Below are positions 1 to 8,860 of a DNA stretch of 64,000 nucleotides, piece by piece. Each line of letters opens with the position of its first letter. Position 1 is the stretch's first letter. A program made the translations under genes and the position numbers. The stretch spans positions 1 through 64,000 of the forward strand of contig NZ_JAKGAS010000014.1 in assembly GCF_021532655.1 (NCBI RefSeq). Direction: 5' to 3'. Below the pieces are notes generated by a model that saw nothing but the letters and a program-made list of their open reading frames with translations, did not search any database and was not told the DNA's origin. Origin of the DNA: Paraglaciecola algarum (lineage in GTDB: Bacteria > Pseudomonadota > Gammaproteobacteria > Enterobacterales > Alteromonadaceae).

Positions 1-86
1 TGAACGTCTGACGCTTTTATTGCTTGATGTTTCCATAAAGAAGTCCTCTTTATGTCAACGTATTTCAGGATGAGACACTACCGACA

Positions 87-118
87 AAAAAGCCGATATC
101 AAATGATATCGGCTTTTT
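87..118. terminator. Bidirectional hairpin terminator downstream of infA
   Basis: An inverted repeat pairs AAAAAGCCGATATCA with TGATATCGGCTTTTT, giving an A-run before and a T-run after the stem, so it can terminate on either strand. It lies about 80 bases past the infA stop on the minus strand and could also end a plus-strand gene lying left of the window. No gene is visible in bases 1-86, though a smaller 7-bp hairpin (35-41 with 47-53) sits there. Confidence 0.75.
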
Positions 119-200
119 AATTTATGCTTTATTGCTTGTTAATTGGAATATTTACCAATGCTTCGCTGCGAATATTTATCGCGCAAAAACAATTTAACTA

Positions 201-419
201 TTATCTTGCACGGTAGATGATGCGACCTTTCGTTAGGTCATAAGGGGTCATTTCAACTGTAACCTTGTCACCTGTCAAAATACGAATATAGTTCTTACGC
301 ATTTTACCTGAAATATGTGCGGTAACAACGTGACCATTTTCTAATTCAACACGAAACATAGTATTTGGAAGGGTATCCAACACAGTGCCTTCCATTTCAA
401 TACAATCTTCTTTCGCCAT
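201..419 (-). CDS. infA: Translation initiation factor IF-1
   Basis: IF-1 binds the ribosomal A site on the 30S subunit and helps IF-2 and IF-3 select the initiator tRNA. The 72-residue protein is the usual length and is almost identical to E. coli IF-1: it starts MAKEDCIEMEGTVLDTLPN, carries the S1/OB-fold core with the FRVELENGH and KMRKNYIRI stretches, and ends KGRIIYRAR. It is followed by a bidirectional terminator. The bpt and aat genes lie upstream on the same strand; infA next to aat is also the E. coli arrangement. Confidence 0.98.
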   Translation of the reverse strand: MAKEDCIEMEGTVLDTLPNTMFRVELENGHVVTAHISGKMRKNYIRILTGDKVTVEMTPYDLTKGRIIYRAR

Positions 420-503
420 CTAACTCTGCTACCTCTAATCAATAAAATAAGTGTCTAAAAATGCCGCGCAGATTTTGCCCAATAAGCAGGCGAGTGTAAA
501 GCT

Positions 504-1208
504 TTACCCTACTTTTTTTGCAATTAGTTGCCATTTTTCGTTAAAAAAGCGCTCATGGGGTAAAAAATTCTGTTTATAGTTCATTTTTGCACAAGCATCA
601 ATTTGATAACCGAGATACAAAAATGCTTTGTTCATCGACTTTGCCAAGTCAATTTGTTGCAAAATGGCGTAGGTACCGAGTGATCTTTTACCTTCAGTGG
701 GTTTAAAAAATGTGTATAAGGCGGACAGTGATTTAGGTAGATTGTCTGTGACTGCTACCCCAATTAATTCAGTTTCAGCATAAAACTCAATAAATAAAGC
801 GTTGTCCCACGGACTTAGAATAAAACCATCATACTGTTGCCGACTGGCAGGATACATACTGCCATCAGCATGTCTTTGATTAATGTAAGATTCGTATAAA
901 GGATAGTACTCTGGTTTGTCTTGTTCACTAACTTTAATAATGAGATCTTTATTTCGATTCAAAATCCGTTTTTGACTTTTGGATAACGCAAATTGGTTAA
1001 CAGGTAACCTTATCGCTTCACAGGCTTTGCAGGCTTGGCAATGAGGTCGATAAATTTGTAATCCGCTACGTCTAAATCCTGCCCCAATTAAATAATCATA
1101 ATGTTCAGCAGTTGGCGCTAAGTCTGGCATTAAGACTAATAACTGTTCTTGTTGATCGGTTAAATAACTACATGGAAAAGCTTGGGTTAAGCCAAATTTC
1201 ATACTCAT
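504..1208 (-). CDS. bpt: Aspartate/glutamate leucyltransferase (Bpt)
   Basis: This enzyme transfers leucine from Leu-tRNA to N-terminal Asp or Glu, marking proteins for the ClpS/ClpAP N-degron pathway. The N-terminal MKFGLTQAFPCSYLTDQQE block, the CxxC-like cysteine pair in RPHCQACKACEAIR and the later YLGYQIDACAKMNYK stretch are typical of the bacterial R-transferase/Bpt family. The open frame extends up to 1244, but the family begins at about MSMKFG, so 1208 is preferred; this leaves two bases after the aat stop, consistent with translational coupling. The pairing with aat gives two N-degron transferases in one operon. Confidence 0.93.
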   Translation of the reverse strand: MSMKFGLTQAFPCSYLTDQQEQLLVLMPDLAPTAEHYDYLIGAGFRRSGLQIYRPHCQACKACEAIRLPVNQFALSKSQKRILNRNKDLIIKVSEQDKPEYYPLYESYINQRHADGSMYPASRQQYDGFILSPWDNALFIEFYAETELIGVAVTDNLPKSLSALYTFFKPTEGKRSLGTYAILQQIDLAKSMNKAFLYLGYQIDACAKMNYKQNFLPHERFFNEKWQLIAKKVG

Positions 1209-1210
1209 TT

Positions 1211-1918
1211 TTATTTTAGTGCCTGTAAGTATCTCGGTTGCCACAAGTGATTAGCAAAAGTTGATTGTTGCTGTATTGCTAATTGTTCTAAAAAATATTC
1301 TCTAGACACTTCTATACAACCTAAACTGGCTAAGTGTGGATTTTGCATTTGGCAGTCAATAAAAGTAGCCCCTGATGATTTGACTATCTCTATTAAATGC
1401 CAAAAGGCTAATTTAGAGCTATTTGCCACTTTATGAAACATGGATTCTCCACAAAAGACCTTTCCGGACACCACACCGTATAAGCCCCCAACTAACTGGT
1501 CTTCATCCCATATTTCAATTGAATGAGCATGACCCTCTAGGTGCAGATTTTTATAAGCTTGGATCATTTCATCTGTAATCCAAGTGCCTGAATCATTGCG
1601 TGGAATAGAGGCGCAGGCATCGATAACTTGGTTAAAGGCCAAATTCACTGAAATTTTTAAACCACAATTTCGAGAGAACTTACGTAAACTTTTACTGGCT
1701 TTATAATGATCTATTCGAATGATGCCTCTTGGATCTGGCGACCACCATAATATGGGCTCACCTTGGCTGAACCAAGGAAAAATGCCATTAGCATAGGCTA
1801 ATTTTAATCTTGCACAACTTAAGTCCCCACCAAACGCTAATAAACCATTCGGTTCTACTATTGCTGTATGGCACTCAGGAAAGGTTAATTCTTCATTAAG
1901 TTGGGTAAGGGTGAGCAT
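1211..1918 (-). CDS. aat: Leucyl/phenylalanyl-tRNA--protein transferase
   Basis: Aat adds Leu or Phe to N-terminal Lys or Arg residues and feeds substrates to ClpS/ClpAP. The 235 residues match the family length, with the FPWFSQGEPILWWSPDPRG block near residues 48-66, and the GGLYGVVSGKVFCGESMF signature near 143-160 of the GNAT-like fold. It directly precedes bpt on the minus strand, so both are probably cotranscribed, perhaps with infA. The start ATG at 1918 faces the agarase promoter region. Confidence 0.96.
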   Translation of the reverse strand: MLTLTQLNEELTFPECHTAIVEPNGLLAFGGDLSCARLKLAYANGIFPWFSQGEPILWWSPDPRGIIRIDHYKASKSLRKFSRNCGLKISVNLAFNQVIDACASIPRNDSGTWITDEMIQAYKNLHLEGHAHSIEIWDEDQLVGGLYGVVSGKVFCGESMFHKVANSSKLAFWHLIEIVKSSGATFIDCQMQNPHLASLGCIEVSREYFLEQLAIQQQSTFANHLWQPRYLQALK

Positions 1919-2003
1919 ATAAATTCAGTTTAGGATAAGTGAGGCCAAGTCTAATACCAAAAAAATTGCGCCTCAAGTTGTTTAGTTGTCACTATTGTTT
2001 TTA

Positions 2004-2079
2004 TTGTGATTACAAACCTTATTGTAAATTGTCTACAATATTGGTAGTGTGCATGGAAATATGATGTAACCCATTACAT
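2004..2079. promoter_or_regulatory. Stacked palindromes upstream of the agarase gene
   Basis: Three short inverted repeats lie in 76 bases: TTGT-GATT-ACAA (2004-2015), ATTGTA-N7-TACAAT (2021-2039) and ATGTAA-CCCA-TTACAT (2064-2079). The last ends 54 bases before the agarase ATG. They look like operator half-sites for a dimeric regulator, but no regulator gene is adjacent, so the binding protein is unknown. Confidence 0.4.
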
Positions 2080-2132
2080 TGGCATATATAGAACTGTTTT
2101 TAATATTTCCCCAAATTTAAGAGATAGATTAA

Positions 2133-4391
2133 GTGAAACTACTATTATTGATTACCCTATTATTGACCTTGTCGTGCAGTCATAAAAAAGAGCAAAGCCT
2201 ACTTACTTCGCCAACTTCAATCCAAGAATCGATCCTTGTATTACAAGACTTTGAAAGTGAAGAATTACAAGCTGATGTCTCTTTTACCGCAGCACAGGCA
2301 GAATTTGTCCAAACAAGTAAAATTGTAAACAGGGGTAATCAAGCCCTCAAGGTTAAGTTTTTATCTAAAGATAATCTTCACTCTTCGTTAGCTTTAAAAC
2401 CTCAAACGCCTTATGACTGGAATCGGTATACAGATTTTAATATCGCCTTTGATATTAGCAACCAAGGACAACATTCAGTGCAGTTATTTTTAGATATAAC
2501 AGATAAAACTGGTGCTAATTATACTCGAAGTGTGAGTATTCCTATTGGGCCTACAAAAACATACTATGCAAAACTAGCTGGGCATGATCTTGCCACGCCA
2601 GAGGGAAGGGGAGACATAGAGTTAAACTTTTTGTCAGGACTCAGGAATAACCCTGTGACATGGGAGTCTGATGAGGTTCAGTTTATCTCTTTATGGGGTA
2701 AAAAAAATCTAGATGTTTCAGCCATAACTAAAATTGAATTGAGTGTGCAATATGCTTTATTTGATAAAGAAATCACTATCGACAACATAAGATTACGTCA
2801 CAATCCAAAGCAAAATGAAGCATTTTTGAAGGACATAGTTGATCAGTTTGGTCAAAACGCAAAACAAGACTATCCAGGTAAAGTGCACTCACTTGAAGAG
2901 TTGAATAAAAATAAGCAACAAGAGCTCAATGCTTTAACTGGTGAACTGTCTTCACAATTTAGTCTATTTAGTGGTTGGGCTAAAGGTCCTAAACAAAAGG
3001 GAACGGGTTTTTTCACTACAGGCAAGGTTAATGGTAAATGGTCCTTTATTGACCCTCAAGGCTACCCTTATTTCGCCACAGGACTAGATATAATTAGATT
3101 AGGTGATGCCGCTACAATGACAGGCTTTGATTTATCTGATCCTCAAACCCGCAAAGGGCGACATGTGGCACTTGATAGTCGAGCCAATATGTTTGAATGG
3201 TTGCCAGAGGAGAATGATCCATTAGCAAAACACTTTGGCTATATAGGCAATAATCATTCAGGCGCATTAAGAAAGGGTGAAACTTTTAATTTCCAACGTG
3301 CCAACCTAGAAAGAAAATATGGCCAAAACTACGAGCAAGAATGGTTGGATGTGACAGTCGATCGTATGCTTGATTGGGGATTCACTTCCTTAGGAAATTG
3401 GACATCTCCAAAATTATACAGCAACAATAAAATCCCATATTTTGCTAATGGCTGGATCAGAGGTAATTATAAAACTGTATCCAGTGGCCAAGATTTTTGG
3501 GGAGCAATGCCAGATGTGTTTGACCCTATTTTTGCCCAAAGCGCAGACAAAACAGCGCGCAGAGTAGCTACTGAAGTGAATAACAGCCCTTGGTGTGTCG
3601 GTATATTTATTGACAACGAAAAAAGTTTTGGTCGCTCTGAAAGCAAAAATAGTATTTACGGTATAGTGATCAACACATTAACTCGTGATGGTAAAGAAGT
3701 GCCAACCAAAGCCCACTTTACCCAGATGATGAAAACTAAATATTTAACCATCGAAAACCTTAATCTAGCTTGGGATAAAAGTATTACTAGTTGGCAAGCG
3801 TTTGAAAAAGGAATCGATTCAAGTCTAGTTAATGATGCTCAAGAAGCAGATTATTCGGCCATGTTATTTGCATATTCAGAAAAATATTTCAGTACGATTA
3901 ACCAAGCAGTTAAGAAATATATGCCTAATCATTTGTATCTTGGTGCTAGATTTCCAGTATGGGGAATGCCTATGGAAGCGGTTAAAGCCTCAGCCAAACA
4001 TGTCGATGTGATTAGTTTTAACGCCTATAAAGAGGGGCTTATTCCTAAGCAATGGGAGTTTTTAATTGATTTAGATATGCCAGCCATAATTGGTGAGTTT
4101 CATATGGGCGCAATGGACAGAGGCATGTTTCATTCTGGGATAGTGATAGCCTCTGACCAAAATGATCGAGCTAAAATGTTTAAAGATTATTTATATTCGG
4201 CTATCGACCATCCTAACTTTATTGGCGCTCATTATTTTCAATATGCTGATGGGCCTTTAACGGGCAGGGCGTACGATGGAGAAAATTACAATATTGGTTT
4301 TATATCCGTGACAGATACGCCTTACACTGAGATGGTAGAAGCGGCTAAGTCACTGAATAAGGAACTATATCCAAGACGATTTGGCAATTAA
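2133..4391 (+). CDS. GH50-family beta-agarase, lipoprotein
   Basis: Predicted agarose-cleaving glycoside hydrolase. The first 15 residues form a lipoprotein signal ending LTLSC, so the protein is probably anchored to a membrane after export. Residues about 30-225 form a carbohydrate-binding-like beta-sandwich, and from about residue 285 a GH50-like barrel starts with GTGFFTTGKVNGKWSFIDPQ. The two glutamates expected for this retaining family are visible: E496 in IFIDNEKSF (acid/base) and E655 in IIGEFHMG (nucleophile). Length 752 residues is normal for GH50. It stands alone: no sulfatase, transporter or other agarase is adjacent. Family assignment is by recalled motif; agar rather than another galactan as substrate is inference. 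Confidence 0.85.
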   Translation: MKLLLLITLLLTLSCSHKKEQSLLTSPTSIQESILVLQDFESEELQADVSFTAAQAEFVQTSKIVNRGNQALKVKFLSKDNLHSSLALKPQTPYDWNRYTDFNIAFDISNQGQHSVQLFLDITDKTGANYTRSVSIPIGPTKTYYAKLAGHDLATPEGRGDIELNFLSGLRNNPVTWESDEVQFISLWGKKNLDVSAITKIELSVQYALFDKEITIDNIRLRHNPKQNEAFLKDIVDQFGQNAKQDYPGKVHSLEELNKNKQQELNALTGELSSQFSLFSGWAKGPKQKGTGFFTTGKVNGKWSFIDPQGYPYFATGLDIIRLGDAATMTGFDLSDPQTRKGRHVALDSRANMFEWLPEENDPLAKHFGYIGNNHSGALRKGETFNFQRANLERKYGQNYEQEWLDVTVDRMLDWGFTSLGNWTSPKLYSNNKIPYFANGWIRGNYKTVSSGQDFWGAMPDVFDPIFAQSADKTARRVATEVNNSPWCVGIFIDNEKSFGRSESKNSIYGIVINTLTRDGKEVPTKAHFTQMMKTKYLTIENLNLAWDKSITSWQAFEKGIDSSLVNDAQEADYSAMLFAYSEKYFSTINQAVKKYMPNHLYLGARFPVWGMPMEAVKASAKHVDVISFNAYKEGLIPKQWEFLIDLDMPAIIGEFHMGAMDRGMFHSGIVIASDQNDRAKMFKDYLYSAIDHPNFIGAHYFQYADGPLTGRAYDGENYNIGFISVTDTPYTEMVEAAKSLNKELYPRRFGN

Positions 4392-4423
4392 TTTGTTTTA
4401 CAGCTTGATTTAAGTTTTAACTA

Positions 4424-4458
4424 AAAAAGGGATGAAGCACTTACTTCATCCCCTTTTA
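4424..4458. terminator. Convergent terminator between agarase and trxB
   Basis: AAAAGGGATGAAG (4425-4437) pairs with CTTCATCCCCTTTT (4444-4457) around a six-base loop, with an A-run and a T-run at the ends. It can serve the agarase on the plus strand and trxB on the minus strand. Confidence 0.85.
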
Positions 4459-4482
4459 AATCGGTATACTTAGATGTATTGG

Positions 4483-5448
4483 TTACTCTTGAGCGTCTAA
4501 ATATTTTTCAGCATCTAACGCTGCCATACAACCAGTACCAGCAGATGTGATGGCTTGACGGTAAATATGATCACTTACATCACCAGCAGCAAAAACACCT
4601 TCTACGCTAGTTTGAGTAGCGTTGCCTTCGGTACCACTTTGCACTTTGATATAACCATCTTTCATCTCTAACTCACCTTCAAAGATAGAAGTGTTAGGTT
4701 GATGACCAATAGCAATAAATAAACCCATCAAGTCTATTTCTTCCGTCGCATCAGATTTGGTATCTTTAATTCGAATACCGGTAACGCCCATATCGTCACC
4801 TAATACTTCATCAAGTTGACGATCAAAATGTAAAATCACATTACCATTTTTAGCTTTGTCCATTAAACGGTCTGCCAGTATTTTTTCACTTCTGAATGAA
4901 TCGCGTCTATGTATTACGTGAACTTCTGAGGCGATATTAGACAAATATAAAGCTTCTTCAACGGCAGTATTACCACCACCCACAACCGCTACTTTTTGAT
5001 TGCGATAGAAAAATCCATCACAAGTGGCACAAGCTGATACACCCTTACCCATGAAGGCTGTTTCTGACTCCATACCTAAGTATTTAGCCGATGCGCCAGT
5101 ACAAATAATTAAAGAGTCACAAGTATAAGTGCCTTGATCACCGGTTAAAGTAAATGGGCGTTTAGATAAATCAGTTTTATTGATGTGATCAAAAATAATT
5201 TCAGTATCAAACTTTTCGGCATGTTTTTGCATACGTACCATTAAATCTGGCCCTGTTAACCCTTCAGGATCGCCTGGCCAGTTTTCAACTTCGGTTGTAG
5301 TGGTAAGTTGGCCACCTTGCTGAATACCAGTCAACAATACTGGATTTAAGTTTGCCCGAGCAGCGTACACGGCTGCAGCATATCCCGCTGGTCCAGAACC
5401 TAAAATAAGTAACTTTACGTGTCTTGCTTCAGACATTTCATTCTCCAA
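4483..5448 (-). CDS. trxB: Thioredoxin reductase
   Basis: FAD- and NADPH-dependent cytoplasmic enzyme that reduces thioredoxin. The N-terminal GSGPAGYAAAVYAARA is the FAD dinucleotide fold, CATC at residues 140-143 is the redox-active disulfide, GGGNTAVEEA at about 157-166 is the NADPH fold, and FAAGDVSDHIYRQAITSAG near the C-terminus completes the FAD domain. At 321 residues it matches E. coli TrxB closely. Translation could also start at the second Met (residue 5). In E. coli the order is trxB-cydDC-aat-infA; here cydDC is absent and the agarase lies between. Confidence 0.98.
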   Translation of the reverse strand: MENEMSEARHVKLLILGSGPAGYAAAVYAARANLNPVLLTGIQQGGQLTTTTEVENWPGDPEGLTGPDLMVRMQKHAEKFDTEIIFDHINKTDLSKRPFTLTGDQGTYTCDSLIICTGASAKYLGMESETAFMGKGVSACATCDGFFYRNQKVAVVGGGNTAVEEALYLSNIASEVHVIHRRDSFRSEKILADRLMDKAKNGNVILHFDRQLDEVLGDDMGVTGIRIKDTKSDATEEIDLMGLFIAIGHQPNTSIFEGELEMKDGYIKVQSGTEGNATQTSVEGVFAAGDVSDHIYRQAITSAGTGCMAALDAEKYLDAQE

Positions 5449-5671
5449 AAATTCACTTAATAATCACCTAACATTCGGCGATTTGATTATCGTATGGGCT
5501 AGACATGTGGGCAAGTCTTTTACTTTCAATGATTTGAGAAAAACTTAATAGAATTAGCTTGAATAATTTATATATGTCTATAAAACCGGTTTTCAATGGT
5601 ATTTGTATTTGGTGTTAGCGCAAATCGATTTTAGCAGTTAGAATGCAGGTGTAGCTTTTAGGAGAAGTCAA

Positions 5672-6118
5672 TTGGCAGATACAATTACATCTATGGTAAA
5701 AGACGGTCAGCAATATATGCAAACCTGGCCGATGCAAAGGCAACTTTTTAGTATGTTTCCTGAAGGTCGTGTGATCACGGCGACTAAACTGTCTATTAAA
5801 GTCATGCCAGCCTTTGCTGTATTATCTGTAGCCTTAATGATAAACCTGAAAGGTTATGAAATATTACCTCAGGCATTAGCCATTGGTGCGTTCTTTTTGT
5901 CTTTACCTTTACAAGGCTTAATCTGGCTAGGTCATAGGTCCAATCAATTTTTACCTCCAACGCTTAATTCATGGTATTTAGATATTCACCATAAAATGCA
6001 ATTGCAAGGTTGTGCATTACAAAGCCCTAAAGCCAAACCAAATTATAAAGAATTAGCACGATTACTTAAAACTGCATTTGATGAACTAGATAAAGCTTTT
6101 ACCAAAACGTGGTTTTAA
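5672..6118 (+). CDS. yfbV: YfbV family (UPF0208) membrane protein
   Basis: A 148-residue inner-membrane protein with two hydrophobic segments at about residues 45-62 and 68-86, flanked by a basic N-terminal region (KDGQQYMQTWPMQRQL, LFSMFPEGRVI) typical of the UPF0208 family. E. coli YfbV (151 residues) is linked to confinement of the chromosomal Ter macrodomain. The start is TTG, set by a good AGGAG site eight bases upstream. A monocistronic gene or a pair with the following short gene are both possible. Confidence 0.9.
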   Translation: MADTITSMVKDGQQYMQTWPMQRQLFSMFPEGRVITATKLSIKVMPAFAVLSVALMINLKGYEILPQALAIGAFFLSLPLQGLIWLGHRSNQFLPPTLNSWYLDIHHKMQLQGCALQSPKAKPNYKELARLLKTAFDELDKAFTKTWF

Positions 6119-6152
6119 CGTAAGGGAAGGGATTAAAAGGATAGAAATCAAT

Positions 6153-6500
6153 ATGGACAAGTTATATTTAGGAATTGATGGTAAAGCGGTTTGTATTGAT
6201 AAAAAGACCGGGAATATTATTTGGTCGACCAAGCTCAAGTCTTCTAGCGCTGTTACCAATGTTTTTTATGATGATGGTTTTATATATGCCTACTCAGGCG
6301 GTCATTTATTTTGCGTTGATTCTAAAACTGGTGAAATTAAATGGGAAAATGGCTTAAGTGGGTATGGTTATGGCGCTTGCATTATGGCCAGTGAAAGTCA
6401 AAATGCTGCAGCCATCGCTGACCAAGTCGCAGCTCAAGCTCAACAGGCCGTTGCTGCAAGCATAGTCGTTGCCAGCACCACAACTCAAAGTAGCAATTAA
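6153..6500 (+). CDS. Small PQQ-like beta-propeller repeat protein
   Basis: A 115-residue protein with two consecutive PQQ/quinoprotein-type repeats, visible as VCIDKKTGNIIWSTKL and FCVDSKTGEIKWENGL, separated by about 40 residues. No signal peptide is seen. The C-terminal 40 residues are rich in Ala and Gln (QAQQAVAAS) and look disordered or helical. Two repeats are too few to close a propeller, so it may oligomerise or be a scaffold. Function unknown; it lies 34 bases after yfbV and ends 5 bases from the convergent SprT-like gene. Confidence 0.75.
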   Translation: MDKLYLGIDGKAVCIDKKTGNIIWSTKLKSSSAVTNVFYDDGFIYAYSGGHLFCVDSKTGEIKWENGLSGYGYGACIMASESQNAAAIADQVAAQAQQAVAASIVVASTTTQSSN

Positions 6501-6505
6501 AAGTA

Positions 6506-7003
6506 TTATTTATTTGAAATGTTTGTTTGAGTTAAAATCGATTGACATCGTCGACAAGTATATTGTTGTTCGCCTCGTTTTACTTTGTTGTGCCGACGAA
6601 TACTAAGCTCTACTGGGCCACATTCACATTGATAAACAAATTGTTTACCGGCAACCTTTTTAACATCCATTTTGTGATAAGTTTGCCCATCTAAGTCAAA
6701 CAGTACTTTCATTAAACTTTTCCATTCTTTGCCATGAGGTCGTACTTTCCCAAACATAGAAAATGCAATTAAATGGCAGACCTCATGGGGTACCACTTCA
6801 TCTAAAAATAATTGATGATTGTCTTTTAATAACACAGGATTAAAACGTAATTCGTTGGTTTGTAGCCTTGCGCAGCCAGCTATTTTTCCTCTTTGGTTAA
6901 AGGAAATTTTAGGAGGTTGAAAAGCTTTATTAAGTTGTTTAGAAGCTGTATGAATACATTCTAAAACTCGATTGATAACCAATTGTTGATATTGAAACGA
7001 CAA
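6506..7003 (-). CDS. sprT: SprT-like zinc metalloprotease
   Basis: A 165-residue SprT/Spartan-type protein. The HEVCH motif in VVPHEVCHLIAF supplies the zinc ligands and catalytic Glu, followed by HGKEWKSLM, and the C-terminal zinc-ribbon-like region has cysteine pairs CECG and CRRC. Eukaryotic relatives digest DNA-protein crosslinks; the bacterial role is not settled. Length agrees with E. coli SprT. It is convergent with the small beta-propeller gene. Confidence 0.9.
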   Translation of the reverse strand: MSFQYQQLVINRVLECIHTASKQLNKAFQPPKISFNQRGKIAGCARLQTNELRFNPVLLKDNHQLFLDEVVPHEVCHLIAFSMFGKVRPHGKEWKSLMKVLFDLDGQTYHKMDVKKVAGKQFVYQCECGPVELSIRRHNKVKRGEQQYTCRRCQSILTQTNISNK

Positions 7004-7096
7004 AGTTTACTTACTCTGCTTAACAGTTGCTGACAATTAGATGATTTTAAATGATAATTCCAAACATAACACTCTCTAAGTTAACAGGATCCTACT

Positions 7097-7582
7097 ATGG
7101 ATATTGCACAGCGCCGCGCACTCAACTTTAGGTTTTTAGCTGAACCCACAGATGTAAACTTTGGTGGAAAAGTTCATGGCGGAATTGTTATGAAATGGAT
7201 GGATCAAGTGGGCTATGCCTGCGCTGCCCAATGGAGTGGCAGATACTGTGTGACAGTTTCAATTGGGGGAATTCGATTTAAGCGTCCAATTCTAGTGGGG
7301 CAAATGGTTAATCTTAGGGCCAAAATTGTGCACACTGGCAGAACCAGTATGCATATTTATATTACTGTTTTGGCAACCGACCCTAAACAAAACGCTATGG
7401 TTGAAACAGGCCATTGTATTATGGCCTTTGTGGCCAGTGATGAAGCGGGTTATCCAGTAGAAGTGCCAAGCTGGAAACCTGAATCGGAACAAGATTTAGC
7501 TTTAGAAAGATATGCAATTCAAGCAAAAGAATCGGCACAAAGCTTAGATAAAGAGTTGCAAAGCACCCCAAATGACGAATAG
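7097..7582 (+). CDS. Acyl-CoA thioesterase, hotdog fold
   Basis: A 161-residue single hotdog-domain protein. The NFGGKVHGGIVMKWMDQVGYACAA region (about residues 21-44) contains the conserved motif of the YciA/BFIT-type acyl-CoA hydrolases, followed by FKRPILVGQMV and a conserved beta strand with GHCIMAFVA. It should hydrolyse acyl-CoA to CoA and the free acid in the cytoplasm; chain-length preference cannot be read. Single gene with its own spacing on both sides. Confidence 0.88.
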   Translation: MDIAQRRALNFRFLAEPTDVNFGGKVHGGIVMKWMDQVGYACAAQWSGRYCVTVSIGGIRFKRPILVGQMVNLRAKIVHTGRTSMHIYITVLATDPKQNAMVETGHCIMAFVASDEAGYPVEVPSWKPESEQDLALERYAIQAKESAQSLDKELQSTPNDE

Positions 7583-7736
7583 GCTTAATAACTTCTAGTT
7601 ATGCAAATAAGTTTCTGAATAATTCGTAGTTGAGTTACGAATTTTTTGTATTTGTTAAATTGTTAACAATACGGCTTGTCTTTTTGTAGAAAATACTATT
7701 AAGTAGGCATGTTCATAACCAATAGCGAATACCCAA

Positions 7737-8825
7737 ATGAAAAAATTTATTATCTTAGTGTTATTAGTTTGCCTGCCAGTCTTTGTCTATTCGTTCCAAT
7801 TAAAAGAAGTGGTAAGTGAATTAGAGCAACCAACGGATTTGTTATTTCTATCAGAGCAACAATTATTAGTGGCTGAAAAAACGGGGCGTTTGGTTTTGGT
7901 TGATTTAACTAAGAAATCGCAAAAAGACGTGCATAACTTCGAGGTATTAACTGATAGTGAGCTAGGATTATTAGGTATTACGCTCCATCCAAACTTTCAG
8001 CAGAATCAATTTATTTTTGTTAATTATAATCCGAAAGAAGGTGAACGGAGAACACGGATTTCGCGCTTTACTTTAAATAACCTACAAGGTGCCCCTTCGC
8101 TTAGCAATGAAAAAGTCATTTTAGAAGTAGAACAACCATATAAAAATCATGATGCAGGACAAATAGCCTTCGGACCAGATGGTTTTCTTTATATCGGCAT
8201 GGGAGATGGCGGCTCTGGTGGCGATCCCAAAGGCCATGGTCAAAATTTAAAAACTTTATTAGGCACTGTGTTACGTGTTGATATTGATGCAGCAGACAAT
8301 ATTCCTTATTTAATTCCAGCAACTAATCCTTTCATTAATAATAGTGAAGCTAAAGATGAAATATGGGCTTACGGTATTAGAAACCCGTGGCGATTTACAT
8401 TTCATGAAGAAACATTAATTTTAGCCGATGTGGGGCAAAATAAGTTAGAAGAAGTAAATGTGATCACCAAAGGTAAAAACTATGGTTGGAAAGTAATGGA
8501 AGGCAATGAATGTTTTAAAGATAAAAAACAATCTTGTGATAAAAGTCAGTACGAAGCCCCAAAAATCACCTATGGACGAGATCAAGGTCAGTCCATTACT
8601 GGAGGAAAAGTTTATACTAAAGGACATATTAAAAGTTTAGCCAGCCGTTATATCTATGCGGATTTTATTACAGGTAAAATCTGGTCAGCTAAGTATCCTG
8701 AATTTACCGATAATAAACTTGAAATTGATACAGATATCAATGTGTCAGCGTTTGGTTTAGACATTCAAGGTGAACTTTATTTGGCTGATTATGCCAATGG
8801 TAAAATCCATCAAATAGTGGAATAA
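7737..8825 (+). CDS. Soluble PQQ-dependent aldose dehydrogenase-like protein
   Basis: A 362-residue exported protein with a signal peptide (MKKFIILVLLVCLPVFVYS). It has the glucose/sorbosone dehydrogenase propeller: DSELGLLGITLHPNF, the HDAGQIAFGPDGFLYIGMGDGGSGGDP block with the likely catalytic His, GIRNPWRFTF, DVGQNKLEEVN and NYGWKVMEG. This matches the YliI/Asd family that oxidises aldose sugars in the periplasm with PQQ. No PQQ synthesis genes are in the window, so cofactor supply is unknown. Substrate not determinable; a monocistronic gene. Confidence 0.87.
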   Translation: MKKFIILVLLVCLPVFVYSFQLKEVVSELEQPTDLLFLSEQQLLVAEKTGRLVLVDLTKKSQKDVHNFEVLTDSELGLLGITLHPNFQQNQFIFVNYNPKEGERRTRISRFTLNNLQGAPSLSNEKVILEVEQPYKNHDAGQIAFGPDGFLYIGMGDGGSGGDPKGHGQNLKTLLGTVLRVDIDAADNIPYLIPATNPFINNSEAKDEIWAYGIRNPWRFTFHEETLILADVGQNKLEEVNVITKGKNYGWKVMEGNECFKDKKQSCDKSQYEAPKITYGRDQGQSITGGKVYTKGHIKSLASRYIYADFITGKIWSAKYPEFTDNKLEIDTDINVSAFGLDIQGELYLADYANGKIHQIVE

Positions 8826-8860
8826 ATGTAAAGGACATAAAACACTCCAACAATTATTTT

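Noticed and set aside
6175..6357. Second ORF overlapping the beta-propeller gene
   Set aside because: It is a frame shadow within the same stretch; the PQQ-like repeats are in the other frame.
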